Origin: an uncultured Lachnoanaerobaculum sp.
Lineage (GTDB): Bacteria; Bacillota; Clostridia; Lachnospirales; Lachnospiraceae
Assembly (NCBI GenBank): GCA_937925515.1
Contig: CALALP010000074.1
Span: forward strand, 1-40,272
Direction: 5' to 3'
DNA: 40,272 nucleotides
Part shown: in pieces, positions 15,909 through 25,286 of the stretch
Layout of the letters: each line of letters starts with the position of its first letter
How positions within the stretch are numbered: the stretch's first letter is position 1
Notes under the pieces: model-generated
The model's input: the letters and a program-made list of their open reading frames with translations, nothing else
Databases searched by the model: none
What the model was told of the DNA's origin: nothing
Made by a program: the position numbers and the translations under genes

Positions 15909-18368
15909 TTATTTCTCTAATTCATTAAACACTAAAACTTCAAACTCGCCCTCTAAAACCTCAAAAGCCTTGCAAGAACAGGTTGCCATAATATCTTCCC
16001 TTGCATCTCCAAGAACCAAATCTTTTGGTAGTTTTACAACAACTTTTTCTAGCTCAGTCTTAAGTGAAAGATTATTTTCTGACTTGTACTTTCTAAGCTC
16101 AGATATAATCTTAATTGCAGTCTTTCCAAGTCCATACTCTTTTTCATTGAACTCATTTGACACTTCAATCGGCTCTATTTTACTGATATGTATTGATTTA
16201 TAAGGTTCATGATTTACATAATACCCTTGATAAATTTCCTCTGTAATATGTGGAATGTAAATTGCAAAACATTTTAACATACCAAGAAGTGTATGATATG
16301 CTGCATAAAGCCCTGACTTTCTAGCCTCTTCTCCATATATCTCAGGCTTGTATACACGATTTTTTATAATCTCAATATAGTCATCACAATAGCTCCAGAA
16401 AAACTTTTCAAGTTCACTTATAGCAAGTCCAAGCTCATACTTATTAAGGTAATTCTCAAAATTTCTAAGCATATCATTAAAGGACGCAATAATCCATTTA
16501 TCCATGTGGTATAACTTAACACTATCTTTCTTACTAAATGGGTTAAGTTTTACATCATTTCCTGCATCATCTTTTTTATCAAAGCCCTCAAGCTGCATAA
16601 CTACAAATTTAGCAGCATTCCAAATCTTATTAATTAACTTTCCTGCATTTTTAAATTCTTCATCAGAGAACACAATATCATTTCCAAGTGTTCCATTTGA
16701 AGTCCAAAGTCTAACGCAGTCAGCAGAATAAGTTTCTATCAAATCCTTTGGCTCCATGCTTGAGTTATCTTTTTTCTTACTTATCTTTTCGCCTTTATTT
16801 GCAAGTACATGCCCTGAAATCATAACATCTTTCCAAGGAATCATACCTGTATGATATAGACCTTTTACAATAGTATAAAAATCCCAAGTTCTTATAATAT
16901 CATGTGCATTAGGACGTACACTCATCGGATACATATAAGATTTGAATTTTTCATCATCTTCCCAACCTAAATTGATTAAAGGAGTTACAGAAGAGGTTGC
17001 CCAAGTATCCATAACATCTTCCTCAGGTATAAACTCACTACTGCCACAACTACAAGCAGAACTTGGCATATCCTTAAGTGGGTTTACAGGTAAATCTTTA
17101 ATATCTGCAATTTTAGGTTCTCCACATTTTTTACAATACCAAACAGGGAAAGGAACTCCAAAATATCTCTGTCTTGAAATGCACCAATCCCACTCCAAAT
17201 TTTCTACCCAGTTATTATATCTTGAACGCATGTGAGGTGGATACCAATTTATCTCATTTCCTGCTTTAATATAAGCATCTTTATTTGAAAGAATGTCTAT
17301 AAACCACTGTTTTTTTAATGTGATTTCCATAGGTGTACCACATCTTTCATGAGTTGCTACATTATGTAAAATATCCTCTTGTCTAATCATATGACCTTGT
17401 TCTATCAAGTCGGCTATTATGGCTTTTCTTGCTGCTGTAATCTTCATTCCCTCATACTTACCACAGATATTAGACATTGTTCCGTCTTGCAAAATAGCCT
17501 CTTTAAACTTGAGATTATGTGTTTTGTACCACTCAAGGTCTGTAAGATCACCGAAAGTACAGCACATAACAACGCCTGAGCCTTTTTCCATATCTGCCTT
17601 TTCATCTTCAAGTACAGGTACAGTAAAGCCAAAAATAGGTACTACTATTTTTTTATTTAATAAATGTCTATTTTTCTCATCTTTAGGATTTATAAATATA
17701 CATTGACAAGCTGCCAAAAGTTCAGGTCTTGTTGTTGCAATTTCTACATACTCATCACTTCCCTCTATATAAAACCTTAAGTAATTAAACACAGACGGAA
17801 TTTCTTTAGTTTCGAGTTCAGCCTGAGCTATAGAAGTTCTACATTCATTACACCAAAGAGCAGGTGCATATTCAAAATATACCTTCTTTTTATTATATAA
17901 ATCTACAAATGATTTTTGAGAAATCTTTTGTGATTTTGGACTTATTGTTGAATACTCAGTATTCCAATCACAACTAAAACCTGCTGAAATAAATAGTTTT
18001 CTAAACTGTTTTTCAAGCTCTCTAGTTTCATCTAAACACATTTTAGTAAAGCTTTCTCTTGTAGTATCATGTGCCTTAATATTATTCTTTTTTTCTACAA
18101 GTCTTTCAGTAGGAAGTCCATTATCATCAAATCCAAAAGGATAGAATACATTAAAACCTTTCATTCTCTTATATCTTGCCATAACCTCAGCTTGAGAATA
18201 TGAAAAGATATGTCCTATATGTATCTTACCATTTACAGTAGGTGGTGGTGTATCTATTGAATAAACAGGTGCATCTAATTTTTCGTTAAATTCATATATT
18301 TTTTCTTCCTGCCAAAAGTTCTGCCATTTAGTTTCAGACTCTTTTGCCTTATATTTTTTCTCTAACAT
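15909..18368 (-). CDS. valS: Valyl-tRNA synthetase, archaeal-type
   Basis: Class Ia synthetase charging tRNA-Val. The HIGH motif is GKIHIGH, and the KMSKS-equivalent loop is GEKISKKKD. The editing domain has ATTRPELLAAC, and zinc-type cysteines are present (CKKCGE, CSCGSSEF). The active-site opening SIDTPPPTVNGKIHIGH and FGFDDNGLPTERLVEKK resembles archaeal/Rickettsia-type ValRS more than the usual bacterial IPPPNVTG(S/N)LHMGH. The 819-aa length is also shorter than typical bacterial ValS (about 880-950), with no long C-terminal coiled coil evident. I chose the ATG at 18368 because GGAGGAATATA precedes it; an open extension upstream is not supported. No T-box leader is visible upstream. Confidence 0.92.
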   Translation of the reverse strand: MLEKKYKAKESETKWQNFWQEEKIYEFNEKLDAPVYSIDTPPPTVNGKIHIGHIFSYSQAEVMARYKRMKGFNVFYPFGFDDNGLPTERLVEKKNNIKAHDTTRESFTKMCLDETRELEKQFRKLFISAGFSCDWNTEYSTISPKSQKISQKSFVDLYNKKKVYFEYAPALWCNECRTSIAQAELETKEIPSVFNYLRFYIEGSDEYVEIATTRPELLAACQCIFINPKDEKNRHLLNKKIVVPIFGFTVPVLEDEKADMEKGSGVVMCCTFGDLTDLEWYKTHNLKFKEAILQDGTMSNICGKYEGMKITAARKAIIADLIEQGHMIRQEDILHNVATHERCGTPMEITLKKQWFIDILSNKDAYIKAGNEINWYPPHMRSRYNNWVENLEWDWCISRQRYFGVPFPVWYCKKCGEPKIADIKDLPVNPLKDMPSSACSCGSSEFIPEEDVMDTWATSSVTPLINLGWEDDEKFKSYMYPMSVRPNAHDIIRTWDFYTIVKGLYHTGMIPWKDVMISGHVLANKGEKISKKKDNSSMEPKDLIETYSADCVRLWTSNGTLGNDIVFSDEEFKNAGKLINKIWNAAKFVVMQLEGFDKKDDAGNDVKLNPFSKKDSVKLYHMDKWIIASFNDMLRNFENYLNKYELGLAISELEKFFWSYCDDYIEIIKNRVYKPEIYGEEARKSGLYAAYHTLLGMLKCFAIYIPHITEEIYQGYYVNHEPYKSIHISKIEPIEVSNEFNEKEYGLGKTAIKIISELRKYKSENNLSLKTELEKVVVKLPKDLVLGDAREDIMATCSCKAFEVLEGEFEVLVFNELEK

Positions 18369-18492
18369 TATATTCCTCCATAGGCTTTTTAAATCGCCTA
18401 TAATAATAGCACAATAAGGCTTGTAAAACAACCATAAGAAGTAGTACATAGCGAAAATAAAGTATTTAGTCTTTTATCTATACAACCTAAAG

Positions 18493-18525
18493 GGGGATTT
18501 CCTCGCCGGTGGCGAGGAAATCCCC
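18493..18525. repeat. Extragenic palindrome, copy 2
   Basis: Perfect 15-bp arms (18493-18507 and 18511-18525) around a GGT loop, outer GGGG/CCCC, variable middle ATTT/AAAT, core CCTCGCC/GGCGAGG. It lies 30 bp after the EF-G-like stop and upstream of valS. No U-run follows on the minus strand. Confidence 0.9.
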
Positions 18526-18554
18526 AATAATTAATAGTAATTTTTTAATCTTAA

Positions 18555-20657
18555 TTATACTTCTACATTATCAAGTTTTGATGCTCTTGCCTCAACTTCT
18601 TTCTTTTGAACATCTCCCGGTGCTTGCTCATATCTTGCAAACTCATAAGAATATGTTCCTATTCCTCCTGTCATAGAACGAAGGTCTGTATTATATCCAA
18701 AAAGTTCAGACACAGGAATATCTGCTTTTATAGCCTGCTTTCCATTTGCAAGTGCGTCCATTCCCAAAACTCTACCTCTTCTCCTATTTAAATCTCCCAT
18801 TACATCTCCTGTAAACTTATCAGGAACAACTACTTTAAGTGAGGCAATAGGTTCTAGTAATACAGGAGAGGCTTTCATAAATCCGTCTTTAAAAGCAATA
18901 GTTGCCGCCATTTTAAATGCCATTTCTGAGGAATCAACAGGGTGATATGAACCGTCCAAAAGTACAGCCTTAATACCTACAACAGGATATGCAGCTAAAG
19001 GTCCTTTAAGACAACATTCTGAAATACCCTTTTCAACAGCAGGGAAATAGTTCTTTGGAACTGCTCCACCGAATACTGTTTCCTCAAAAATGTATGGAAT
19101 CTCAAGATTTCCTGACGGTTCAAAGCTCATCTTTACATCTCCAAACTGTCCATGTCCACCTGATTGTTTCTTATATCTTCCGGCAGCCTCAACTTTCTTT
19201 CTTATAGTTTCTCTAAACGCAAACTTAGGTTTAAGAAGTTCTATTGAAACCTTATATCTTGATTGTAACTTGCTTGCTACAACTTCAAGTTGCTGATCCC
19301 CTATACCATAAAGAAGTGTCTGTCTGTTCTCATTGTCAACTACTGACTTAAGAGTTAAATCTTCTTCCATAAGTTTTGAAATACCGGTTGAAAGTTTGTC
19401 CTCATCTCCCTTATTTACAGTTTTATATCTCATATATGTATATGGAACTGAAATTTTAGGTTTATTATATAAAATAGGTGCTGACTTAAGTCCTATGGTA
19501 TCTCCTGTTTGGGTAACACTTAATTTTGCCATAGCACCAATATCGCCTGCTTTAAGTTCCTTAACTTCTATTGCATCTTTTCCTCTAAGTACATAAATCT
19601 TACCTGATTTTTCATCTACTTCCTTTGATACATTATAAATTACTGAATCAGCTTTTAGTACTCCTGTACATACTTTAACTAATGAATATTTTCCTATAAA
19701 TGGGTCTACAATAGTTTTAAATACCTTAGCTGAAAGATTTACATTTGAATTGTACTTAGCAACAAATCTTTCCTTAGTAAGAGCGTCAATTCCAACACAT
19801 TCTCCACTTTCAGGAGAAGGGAAATATTTTTCAATAGCAACTAAAAGTGCATTTAAACCTTGACAATTAATTCCTGAACCCATCATTACAGGGAAAATTG
19901 AACAATCGGTTACATTATCTCTAAGTGCCTTTGAAATTTCTGCATCAGTAAATTCCTCCCCTGAGAGGTATCTTTCCATAAATTCCTCACTTGTTTCAGC
20001 AACTGCCTCCATAAGTGATTCTCTTGCAATCTTTAAATGTTGATCTAAATAGCTTGGAATCTCACATTCTGTGTAAGCCGCCTTATCTGTAAAGCGTCTA
20101 CCTTGCATTTTAACTACATTTACAAAACCTACAAATTTCTCATTTTCTCTTATAGGCAAATGGAATGGAGCTACCTTACGACCAAATCTGGTATTTAATT
20201 TAAGTAGTAATTCTCTAAAACTTGCCTTATCATCATCTAAGTTAGTTACAAAGAAAATTCTAGGTAGCTTATATTCCTCACATAATTCCCAAGCTTTTTC
20301 TGTTCCTACTTCAATACCTGCCTTACAGTTTACAACTATAATCGCAGCGTCAGCTACACTTACTGCCTCTTCAACTTCTCCAACAAAGTCAAAATATCCG
20401 GGTGTATCAAGTATATTTACTTTGACAGAACCTATATCTCCCTCGTATTCAATAGGAATCAATGAGGTACTTATAGAAAATCCTCTTTTTATCTCCTCTT
20501 TATCATAATCACTTATGGTATTGCCGTCTGTAATCTTTCCCATTTTTGCAGTTGCACCTGATACATAAGCAAGTGCCTCTGCTACTGTTGATTTTCCTGC
20601 ACCACCATGACCTAATAAGACGATATTTCTAATCTGCCCTGTTTCATAAATCTTCAT
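18555..20657 (-). CDS. fusA2: EF-G-like translational GTPase (EF-G2 type)
   Basis: Translational GTPase of 700 aa with the EF-G domain order. G1 is GHGGAGKST (16-24), G3 is DTPGYFDF (84-91), and the G4 position reads TNLD (138-141) where canonical EF-G has NKMD, losing the usual guanine-binding Asn. Domain IV has SGGHGQFGDVKMSFEP, typical of the EF-G-like second subfamily rather than the main FusA. Neighbouring rpsL, rpsG and tuf are absent, so this is the paralogue, not the primary EF-G. Its role may be in ribosome recycling or stress, but it is not established. TAGGAGGTTT precedes the ATG. Confidence 0.85.
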   Translation of the reverse strand: MKIYETGQIRNIVLLGHGGAGKSTVAEALAYVSGATAKMGKITDGNTISDYDKEEIKRGFSISTSLIPIEYEGDIGSVKVNILDTPGYFDFVGEVEEAVSVADAAIIVVNCKAGIEVGTEKAWELCEEYKLPRIFFVTNLDDDKASFRELLLKLNTRFGRKVAPFHLPIRENEKFVGFVNVVKMQGRRFTDKAAYTECEIPSYLDQHLKIARESLMEAVAETSEEFMERYLSGEEFTDAEISKALRDNVTDCSIFPVMMGSGINCQGLNALLVAIEKYFPSPESGECVGIDALTKERFVAKYNSNVNLSAKVFKTIVDPFIGKYSLVKVCTGVLKADSVIYNVSKEVDEKSGKIYVLRGKDAIEVKELKAGDIGAMAKLSVTQTGDTIGLKSAPILYNKPKISVPYTYMRYKTVNKGDEDKLSTGISKLMEEDLTLKSVVDNENRQTLLYGIGDQQLEVVASKLQSRYKVSIELLKPKFAFRETIRKKVEAAGRYKKQSGGHGQFGDVKMSFEPSGNLEIPYIFEETVFGGAVPKNYFPAVEKGISECCLKGPLAAYPVVGIKAVLLDGSYHPVDSSEMAFKMAATIAFKDGFMKASPVLLEPIASLKVVVPDKFTGDVMGDLNRRRGRVLGMDALANGKQAIKADIPVSELFGYNTDLRSMTGGIGTYSYEFARYEQAPGDVQKKEVEARASKLDNVEV

Positions 20658-20730
20658 ATAAGTAAACCTCCTATAAGTTATTATTAATAATTAAAATTTT
20701 AAATGTTTACATTTGCTAAATATGCCATAT

Positions 20731-20742
20731 ATGTAATTACAT
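20731..20742. promoter_or_regulatory. Palindrome in the EF-G-like leader
   Basis: Perfect 12-bp palindrome ATGTAATTACAT, with a second small inverted pair (AAATGT/ACATTT) at 20701-20714, both between the promoter and the EF-G-like start. Possible operators; no regulator can be named. Confidence 0.3.
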
Positions 20743-20765
20743 TTAATACAAAAAACAATAACTAT

Positions 20766-20794
20766 ATTTTACTAAATTTCTATCAAAATATCAA
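20766..20794 (-). promoter_or_regulatory. Promoter of the EF-G-like gene
   Basis: TTGATA (20789-20794), 17-bp spacer, TAAAAT (20766-20771) on the minus strand, about 110 bp upstream of the EF-G-like ATG. Confidence 0.65.
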
Positions 20795-20825
20795 GTTTTA
20801 TGTTGAAAATATACAAGTGATTATT

Positions 20826-21509
20826 TTATCTATTCCTATCTCTAAGTATTATAAGTCTAAGAAGTTGTAACATAGAGGCTGCTGTAGCTGCTACATAAGT
20901 TAATGCCGCTGCAAAAAGCACGTCTTTTGCTCCCTTTCTTTCTTGCTCAGGTAGAATTGAATTTTTCTCAAGTTCTATAATAGCACGCCTTGAGGCATCA
21001 AATTCAACAGGCAAGGTTACAATCTGAAAAAGTACTGCACACATAAATAGTATTATACCAATCTGAATTAAAAATGAACCGGCATTTCCAAGCATTAACC
21101 CTATCAATACAAGAGGCCATGAAAGTGTTGCACCGAAATTTGCCGCCGGCACTAGCAATGACCTAAATGATAAAGGTATAAATCCTACATTATGTTGAAT
21201 AGCATGACCACATTCATGAGCGGCAACACTTATTGCGGCAATAGAATTTGAACCATATATATCCTCACTTAAATTTACAGTTTTACTTGCAGGGTCATAA
21301 TGGTCTGTAAGACTACCTGAAACAGGATTAACATTTACATCATAAATACCATTTGCATTTAATATCATTCTTGCAACTTCCTGTCCTGTATAACCTGAAA
21401 CACTTCTTATCCTTGAAAATTTTGAAAATGTTGATTTTAATTTCAAAGAGGCTAGCATAGTTAAGCCAATTCCAATTAAAACCAATATGTATGTTGTATC
21501 AAAAAACAT
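20826..21509 (-). CDS. YugP-like membrane zinc metallopeptidase
   Basis: Membrane protein of 227 aa of the neutral zinc metallopeptidase family that includes B. subtilis YugP. The HEXXH-type motif reads AAHECGHAIQH at about 95-105. Hydrophobic segments lie at about 5-24, 115-155 and 195-215, and the conserved VEFDASRRA segment after the membrane region likely provides the third metal ligand. The substrate is unknown. It overlaps the end of fmt by 11 bp, in the common Firmicutes order priA-def-fmt-yugP-like; the genes that often follow (rsmB, rlmN, prpC, prkC) are absent here. Confidence 0.88.
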   Translation of the reverse strand: MFFDTTYILVLIGIGLTMLASLKLKSTFSKFSRIRSVSGYTGQEVARMILNANGIYDVNVNPVSGSLTDHYDPASKTVNLSEDIYGSNSIAAISVAAHECGHAIQHNVGFIPLSFRSLLVPAANFGATLSWPLVLIGLMLGNAGSFLIQIGIILFMCAVLFQIVTLPVEFDASRRAIIELEKNSILPEQERKGAKDVLFAAALTYVAATAASMLQLLRLIILRDRNR

Positions 21510-22416
21510 TTTTATACCCCCTTAAAAAATCTTGAGTTTTCATTCTCTTTTTGCCCTCAAGTTGCAATTCTAAAACTTGTAAGAAACTATCCTTACAACT
21601 TAAGAACATTTTATCTTCACTAATAAATATATTTTCATTTGAGGTCTTATTTAACTTAGCTAAATCCTTGACTTCACTTTCTACTGCACTACATATTCTT
21701 AGATTTTTATTATCAAGTTTTGTAAATGCACTTGGCCAAGGACTTAGACCTCGTATTCTTCTTTCTAAAACATCAGCATTTAAATTAAAATCTATTTCTC
21801 CGTCTTGCTTTTTAATAGTAGCGGCATAATCAGTTGTCATTTCTCCCTGCTTTCCTGGAGTAATTTCATCTAATGAATTAAGTGTATCTATTATAGCCTC
21901 TGCTCCAAGCACTGCTAATTTTTCAAATAAACTTCCTCCTGTTTCATCTTTATCTATTGAAATCTCATATTGTTTTAAAATATCTCCCGTATCAAGCCCT
22001 TTGTCCATAAGCATAGTTGTAATGCCTGTTTTTTTCATGCCGTCTATTATAGCCCATTGTATGGGGGCAGCTCCTCTATATTGTGGAAGTAAGCTGGCAT
22101 GAATATTTATACAGCCTTTTTTAGGTAAATTAAGTATGCTCTCAGGTAAAAGCTTACCATAGGCAACCACTACAAAGACATCGGCATTAAACATTTTAAG
22201 TTCATTATAAACTTCTTCACTTTTAAGTGTCTTTGGGGTTATAACTTTTAATCCCTCTTTTAATGCCTCCTCCTTTACAGGAGTAAAAGATAAGACATTT
22301 CCTCTACCTCTTTTTTTGTCCTCTCCTGTAACAACACATACTACCTCATGCTTTTTAATAAGTGCTTTCAAAGGCAATACCGAAAAATCAGGAGTTCCCA
22401 TAAATACTATTTTCAT
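21499..22416 (-). CDS. fmt: Methionyl-tRNA formyltransferase
   Basis: Fmt formylates Met-tRNA-fMet using 10-formyl-THF, the product of Fhs encoded further upstream in this window. The 305-aa protein opens with IVFMGTPDFSVLPL and has the catalytic block INIHASLLPQYRGAAPIQW at about 105-123 and the GLDTGDIL loop. The C-terminal domain (DNKNLRICSAV) is present. TAAGGAGAATAT precedes the ATG. It lies 62 bp after def with a small hairpin between, and overlaps the protease gene downstream. Confidence 0.97.
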   Translation of the reverse strand: MKIVFMGTPDFSVLPLKALIKKHEVVCVVTGEDKKRGRGNVLSFTPVKEEALKEGLKVITPKTLKSEEVYNELKMFNADVFVVVAYGKLLPESILNLPKKGCINIHASLLPQYRGAAPIQWAIIDGMKKTGITTMLMDKGLDTGDILKQYEISIDKDETGGSLFEKLAVLGAEAIIDTLNSLDEITPGKQGEMTTDYAATIKKQDGEIDFNLNADVLERRIRGLSPWPSAFTKLDNKNLRICSAVESEVKDLAKLNKTSNENIFISEDKMFLSCKDSFLQVLELQLEGKKRMKTQDFLRGYKNVF

Positions 22417-22434
22417 ATATTCTCCTTATAATAT

Positions 22435-22461
22435 AACTCCCACTTAGTATAAATGGGAGTT
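22435..22461. repeat. Hairpin between def and fmt
   Basis: AACTCCCA (22435-22442) and TGGGAGTT (22454-22461) form an 8-bp stem with an 11-base loop. On the minus strand it is followed by ATATTATAAGGAG, the fmt ribosome site, not by a U-run. It could modulate fmt translation or protect the def end of the transcript. Confidence 0.55.
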
Positions 22462-22478
22462 TTGTAAATTCTTACATA

Positions 22479-22988
22479 TTAGCTATTTTTTGCTGCTGCC
22501 TCTTCCTCTTGCCTAATTCTTTCAAGCTCCTCATTATCCATAAGTTCTCCCTCAAGTTTGTCAATATATAATACTCCGTCAAGGTGATCACATTCATGGC
22601 ATATTGCTCTTGCAAAAAGTTCCTCTGCCTCTAACTCAAATTCTTTCATATCTATGTCAAATGCCTTAACCTTAATCTTATATGGTCTTTTTACTACTCC
22701 ACTTTTTCCGGGTATACTAAGACAGCCCTCATATCCCTCTTGCTCTCCCTCTCTTTCAAGTATCTCAGGATTTATAAAGACTACAACCTTTTCAGGCTCA
22801 GGCTCAACTATCATAATTCTTTTAAGTATTCCTATTTGAGGAGCTGCAAGTCCTATGCCGTCAGCATCTCTCATAGTTTCAATCATATCAGCTATAATTT
22901 CTCTTGTTCTATCGTTTACCTCTTTTACTGTTTTAGTTTTCTTTCTTAAAATGTCATCTCCTAATATTCTTATTTCTCTAAGTGCCAT
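22479..22988 (-). CDS. def: Peptide deformylase
   Basis: Removes the N-formyl group from nascent proteins, undoing the modification installed through Fmt. The three signatures are intact: GIGLAAPQIG, EGCLSIPG and HECDHLDG, supplying the Cys and two His metal ligands and the catalytic Glu. The ATG at 22988 is preceded by GGAGG at 5 bases; the in-frame ATG four codons upstream is itself part of that site. Length 169 aa. It starts 12 bp after the priA stop. Confidence 0.97.
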   Translation of the reverse strand: MALREIRILGDDILRKKTKTVKEVNDRTREIIADMIETMRDADGIGLAAPQIGILKRIMIVEPEPEKVVVFINPEILEREGEQEGYEGCLSIPGKSGVVKRPYKIKVKAFDIDMKEFELEAEELFARAICHECDHLDGVLYIDKLEGELMDNEELERIRQEEEAAAKNS

Positions 22989-23000
22989 GTTTTCCTCCAT

Positions 23001-25286
23001 TTAAACTATATCATACATTATGCCTATTTCATCGAAAATTCTTAAGCCGGTATCTTCATTTGTTTTAATTAATAACTCTATTTCCTCTTTTACCTTTAAA
23101 AGTATATCATAATCATTATGTTTTATATATGTTAATTTTCTATAATAATCAGAAATTTTATAAACATTTGCATTGACAGGTCCTATTATTTCTAAAGAAC
23201 TTCCTAACTTACTAGCCATATCGGTATATTCTAAGGCTGCAACCTCAAGTTTTTCTTCTTGTTTTGAATAAAGCTGTACTGTCAAAATGTGAATAAAAGG
23301 TGGGTATTTTGCAATCTTTCTAAAAGTTTCCTCTTGCTTATAAAATTCTTCATAATTTTGATTTGCAGCAGAAACTATTGTATAGTGAGTTGGATTATAA
23401 GTTTGGATTACAACCCTAGAATCAAGCCCTGCTCTACCTGCACGCCCTGCCGCTTGAGTTAAAAGCTGAAATGTTTTTTCAGTTGCAGTATAGTCATTTA
23501 CATATAAAGAGGTATCAGCCGCCATAATCCCAACTAAGCTTACATTTGAAAAGTCATGCCCTTTTACTATCATTTGAGTGCCTATAAGTATATCCACTTC
23601 ATGGTTTTCAAATTTATTTAAAATGTCTTTTGCAGAATTTTTCCTACTCCCTGTATCTAAATCAAGCCTAAGTACCCTAGCCATCGGAAACTCTTTTTTG
23701 GTTATAACTTCAAGCTTTTGAGTGCCTATTCCAAAACCTGCGATATAAGGCGATTTACAATTTGGGCAAACTTTTGGCATATCCATAGAACTACCACAAT
23801 AATGGCAAAAAAGCTTATTATTATTGTGTAATGTCATGCTCACATCACAATGCTCACACTTTATAACTTCGCCACAACTTCTACAAGATACAAAGTTTGA
23901 ATAACCTCTTCTATTCATAAAAAGCATAATCTGCTCTTTCTTATTTAATTTCTCATTTATAAGTTCTTTTAAATGTCTACTGAATATACTCCTGTTTCCA
24001 CTTTCAAGCTCTTTTCTTAAATCCACTATATCCACTTTTGGAAGTACTGAATTTGAAATTGCTCTTTGTTTTAGCTCTAAAAGCTTATATTTTAAATCAA
24101 GTGCATTTTTATAACTTTCCATAGACGGTGTAGCACTTGCAAGAACTACACTTGCATTTGAAAGTTCTGCTCTTTTTATAGCCACATCTCTTGTATGAAA
24201 CCTTGGAGTATTTTCATTTTTGTATGCACTATCATGTTCTTCATCAATTATTATAATTCCTATATTGTCAAATGGTGCAAATATAGCAGACCTTGGGCCA
24301 ATCATAATATCTGCATTATGACTTAATACTTTTATAAACTGATCATATCTTTCGCCCTTTGATAATTTGGAATTTACTATTGCAACCCTATTTCCAAATT
24401 CTGCCACAAGTCTTTTTACAGTTTGATAAGTCAAAGAAATTTCAGGAACTAAAACAATCCCCTGTCTACCTGTTTTTAAAACCTCTCTAAGCATTTCAAT
24501 ATAGACTTGAGTTTTGCCACTCCCTGTAATTCCGTGTAGTAAATAGGTTTTGTAAACGTTTTCTCTATAATCTTCTAAAAATAGATTAACAGCCCTTTCT
24601 TGTTCCTCATTTAATATCTTCTTACTAGAAAAAATTTGTGTATCAAACGGATTTCTAACTTTGATGTCTTCTTCTATCTTAATAAGCCCCTCGTTTTCCA
24701 TATCTTTTAAGGTCTTAGTAGAAAGTTTTACTTCTTTAGTTGCCACCTCCCAAGATATGGGATTTTCCTTAAGCACCTCCAATGCTCTAATCCAAGAAGT
24801 TCTCCTTTTTGACCTAAGCTTTTCACAAATTTCTTTATAATTTATAATGGTTTCTTCTTTAATATATACTGTCTTTTTTATTATAGGAGCTATCTTTTGT
24901 TTAACAGGCATAACTGTTGAAAGTGCCTTTTTTAATGTACAACCATAAAATTTATGCATCCATATTGCAAGTTCAACAAGCTGTTCTACCGTTGAAATCT
25001 CATCTTTTGCCATAGAATCAATAGGCTTTAATTTTGAAATCTCAAGCTTTGTTTCATTTGATAAATCTGTAATGTAACCAAGCCTTAGTTTACTTGCATT
25101 TCCAAAACTAACTCTTATGGCTGCCCCTACAAAAACTTCTTTTCTTAAATTTTTTGGTACTATATAGGTATATTCCTTATCTACACTTGTATGTGAAATA
25201 TCAATAATGACTTTAGCAAACAGAAAATCTGAACCCATATCATTAGATATAGATTCAGACTTGTCTGCATTTTCAAAAACTTTCAT
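23001..25286 (-). CDS. priA: Primosomal helicase PriA
   Basis: PriA restarts stalled replication forks by recognising fork DNA and loading the primosome. The N-terminal DNA-binding domain (VIIDISHTSVDKEYTYIVP) is followed by Walker A HGITGSGKTQVY, the DEEH box (IIIDEEHDSAYK), GRAGRAG, and paired zinc cysteines (CRSCGEVIKCEHC and FCHYCGS, CPNCKSP). The 761-aa length is normal. Its start lies inside murF (14-bp overlap), and GGAGGCAAG precedes the ATG. Confidence 0.97.
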   Translation of the reverse strand: MKVFENADKSESISNDMGSDFLFAKVIIDISHTSVDKEYTYIVPKNLRKEVFVGAAIRVSFGNASKLRLGYITDLSNETKLEISKLKPIDSMAKDEISTVEQLVELAIWMHKFYGCTLKKALSTVMPVKQKIAPIIKKTVYIKEETIINYKEICEKLRSKRRTSWIRALEVLKENPISWEVATKEVKLSTKTLKDMENEGLIKIEEDIKVRNPFDTQIFSSKKILNEEQERAVNLFLEDYRENVYKTYLLHGITGSGKTQVYIEMLREVLKTGRQGIVLVPEISLTYQTVKRLVAEFGNRVAIVNSKLSKGERYDQFIKVLSHNADIMIGPRSAIFAPFDNIGIIIIDEEHDSAYKNENTPRFHTRDVAIKRAELSNASVVLASATPSMESYKNALDLKYKLLELKQRAISNSVLPKVDIVDLRKELESGNRSIFSRHLKELINEKLNKKEQIMLFMNRRGYSNFVSCRSCGEVIKCEHCDVSMTLHNNNKLFCHYCGSSMDMPKVCPNCKSPYIAGFGIGTQKLEVITKKEFPMARVLRLDLDTGSRKNSAKDILNKFENHEVDILIGTQMIVKGHDFSNVSLVGIMAADTSLYVNDYTATEKTFQLLTQAAGRAGRAGLDSRVVIQTYNPTHYTIVSAANQNYEEFYKQEETFRKIAKYPPFIHILTVQLYSKQEEKLEVAALEYTDMASKLGSSLEIIGPVNANVYKISDYYRKLTYIKHNDYDILLKVKEEIELLIKTNEDTGLRIFDEIGIMYDIV

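Noticed and set aside
18369..18554. T-box leader before valS
   Set aside because: The gap is only 186 bp, part of it the palindrome, and there is no AGGGTGGNACCGCG-like antiterminator sequence.
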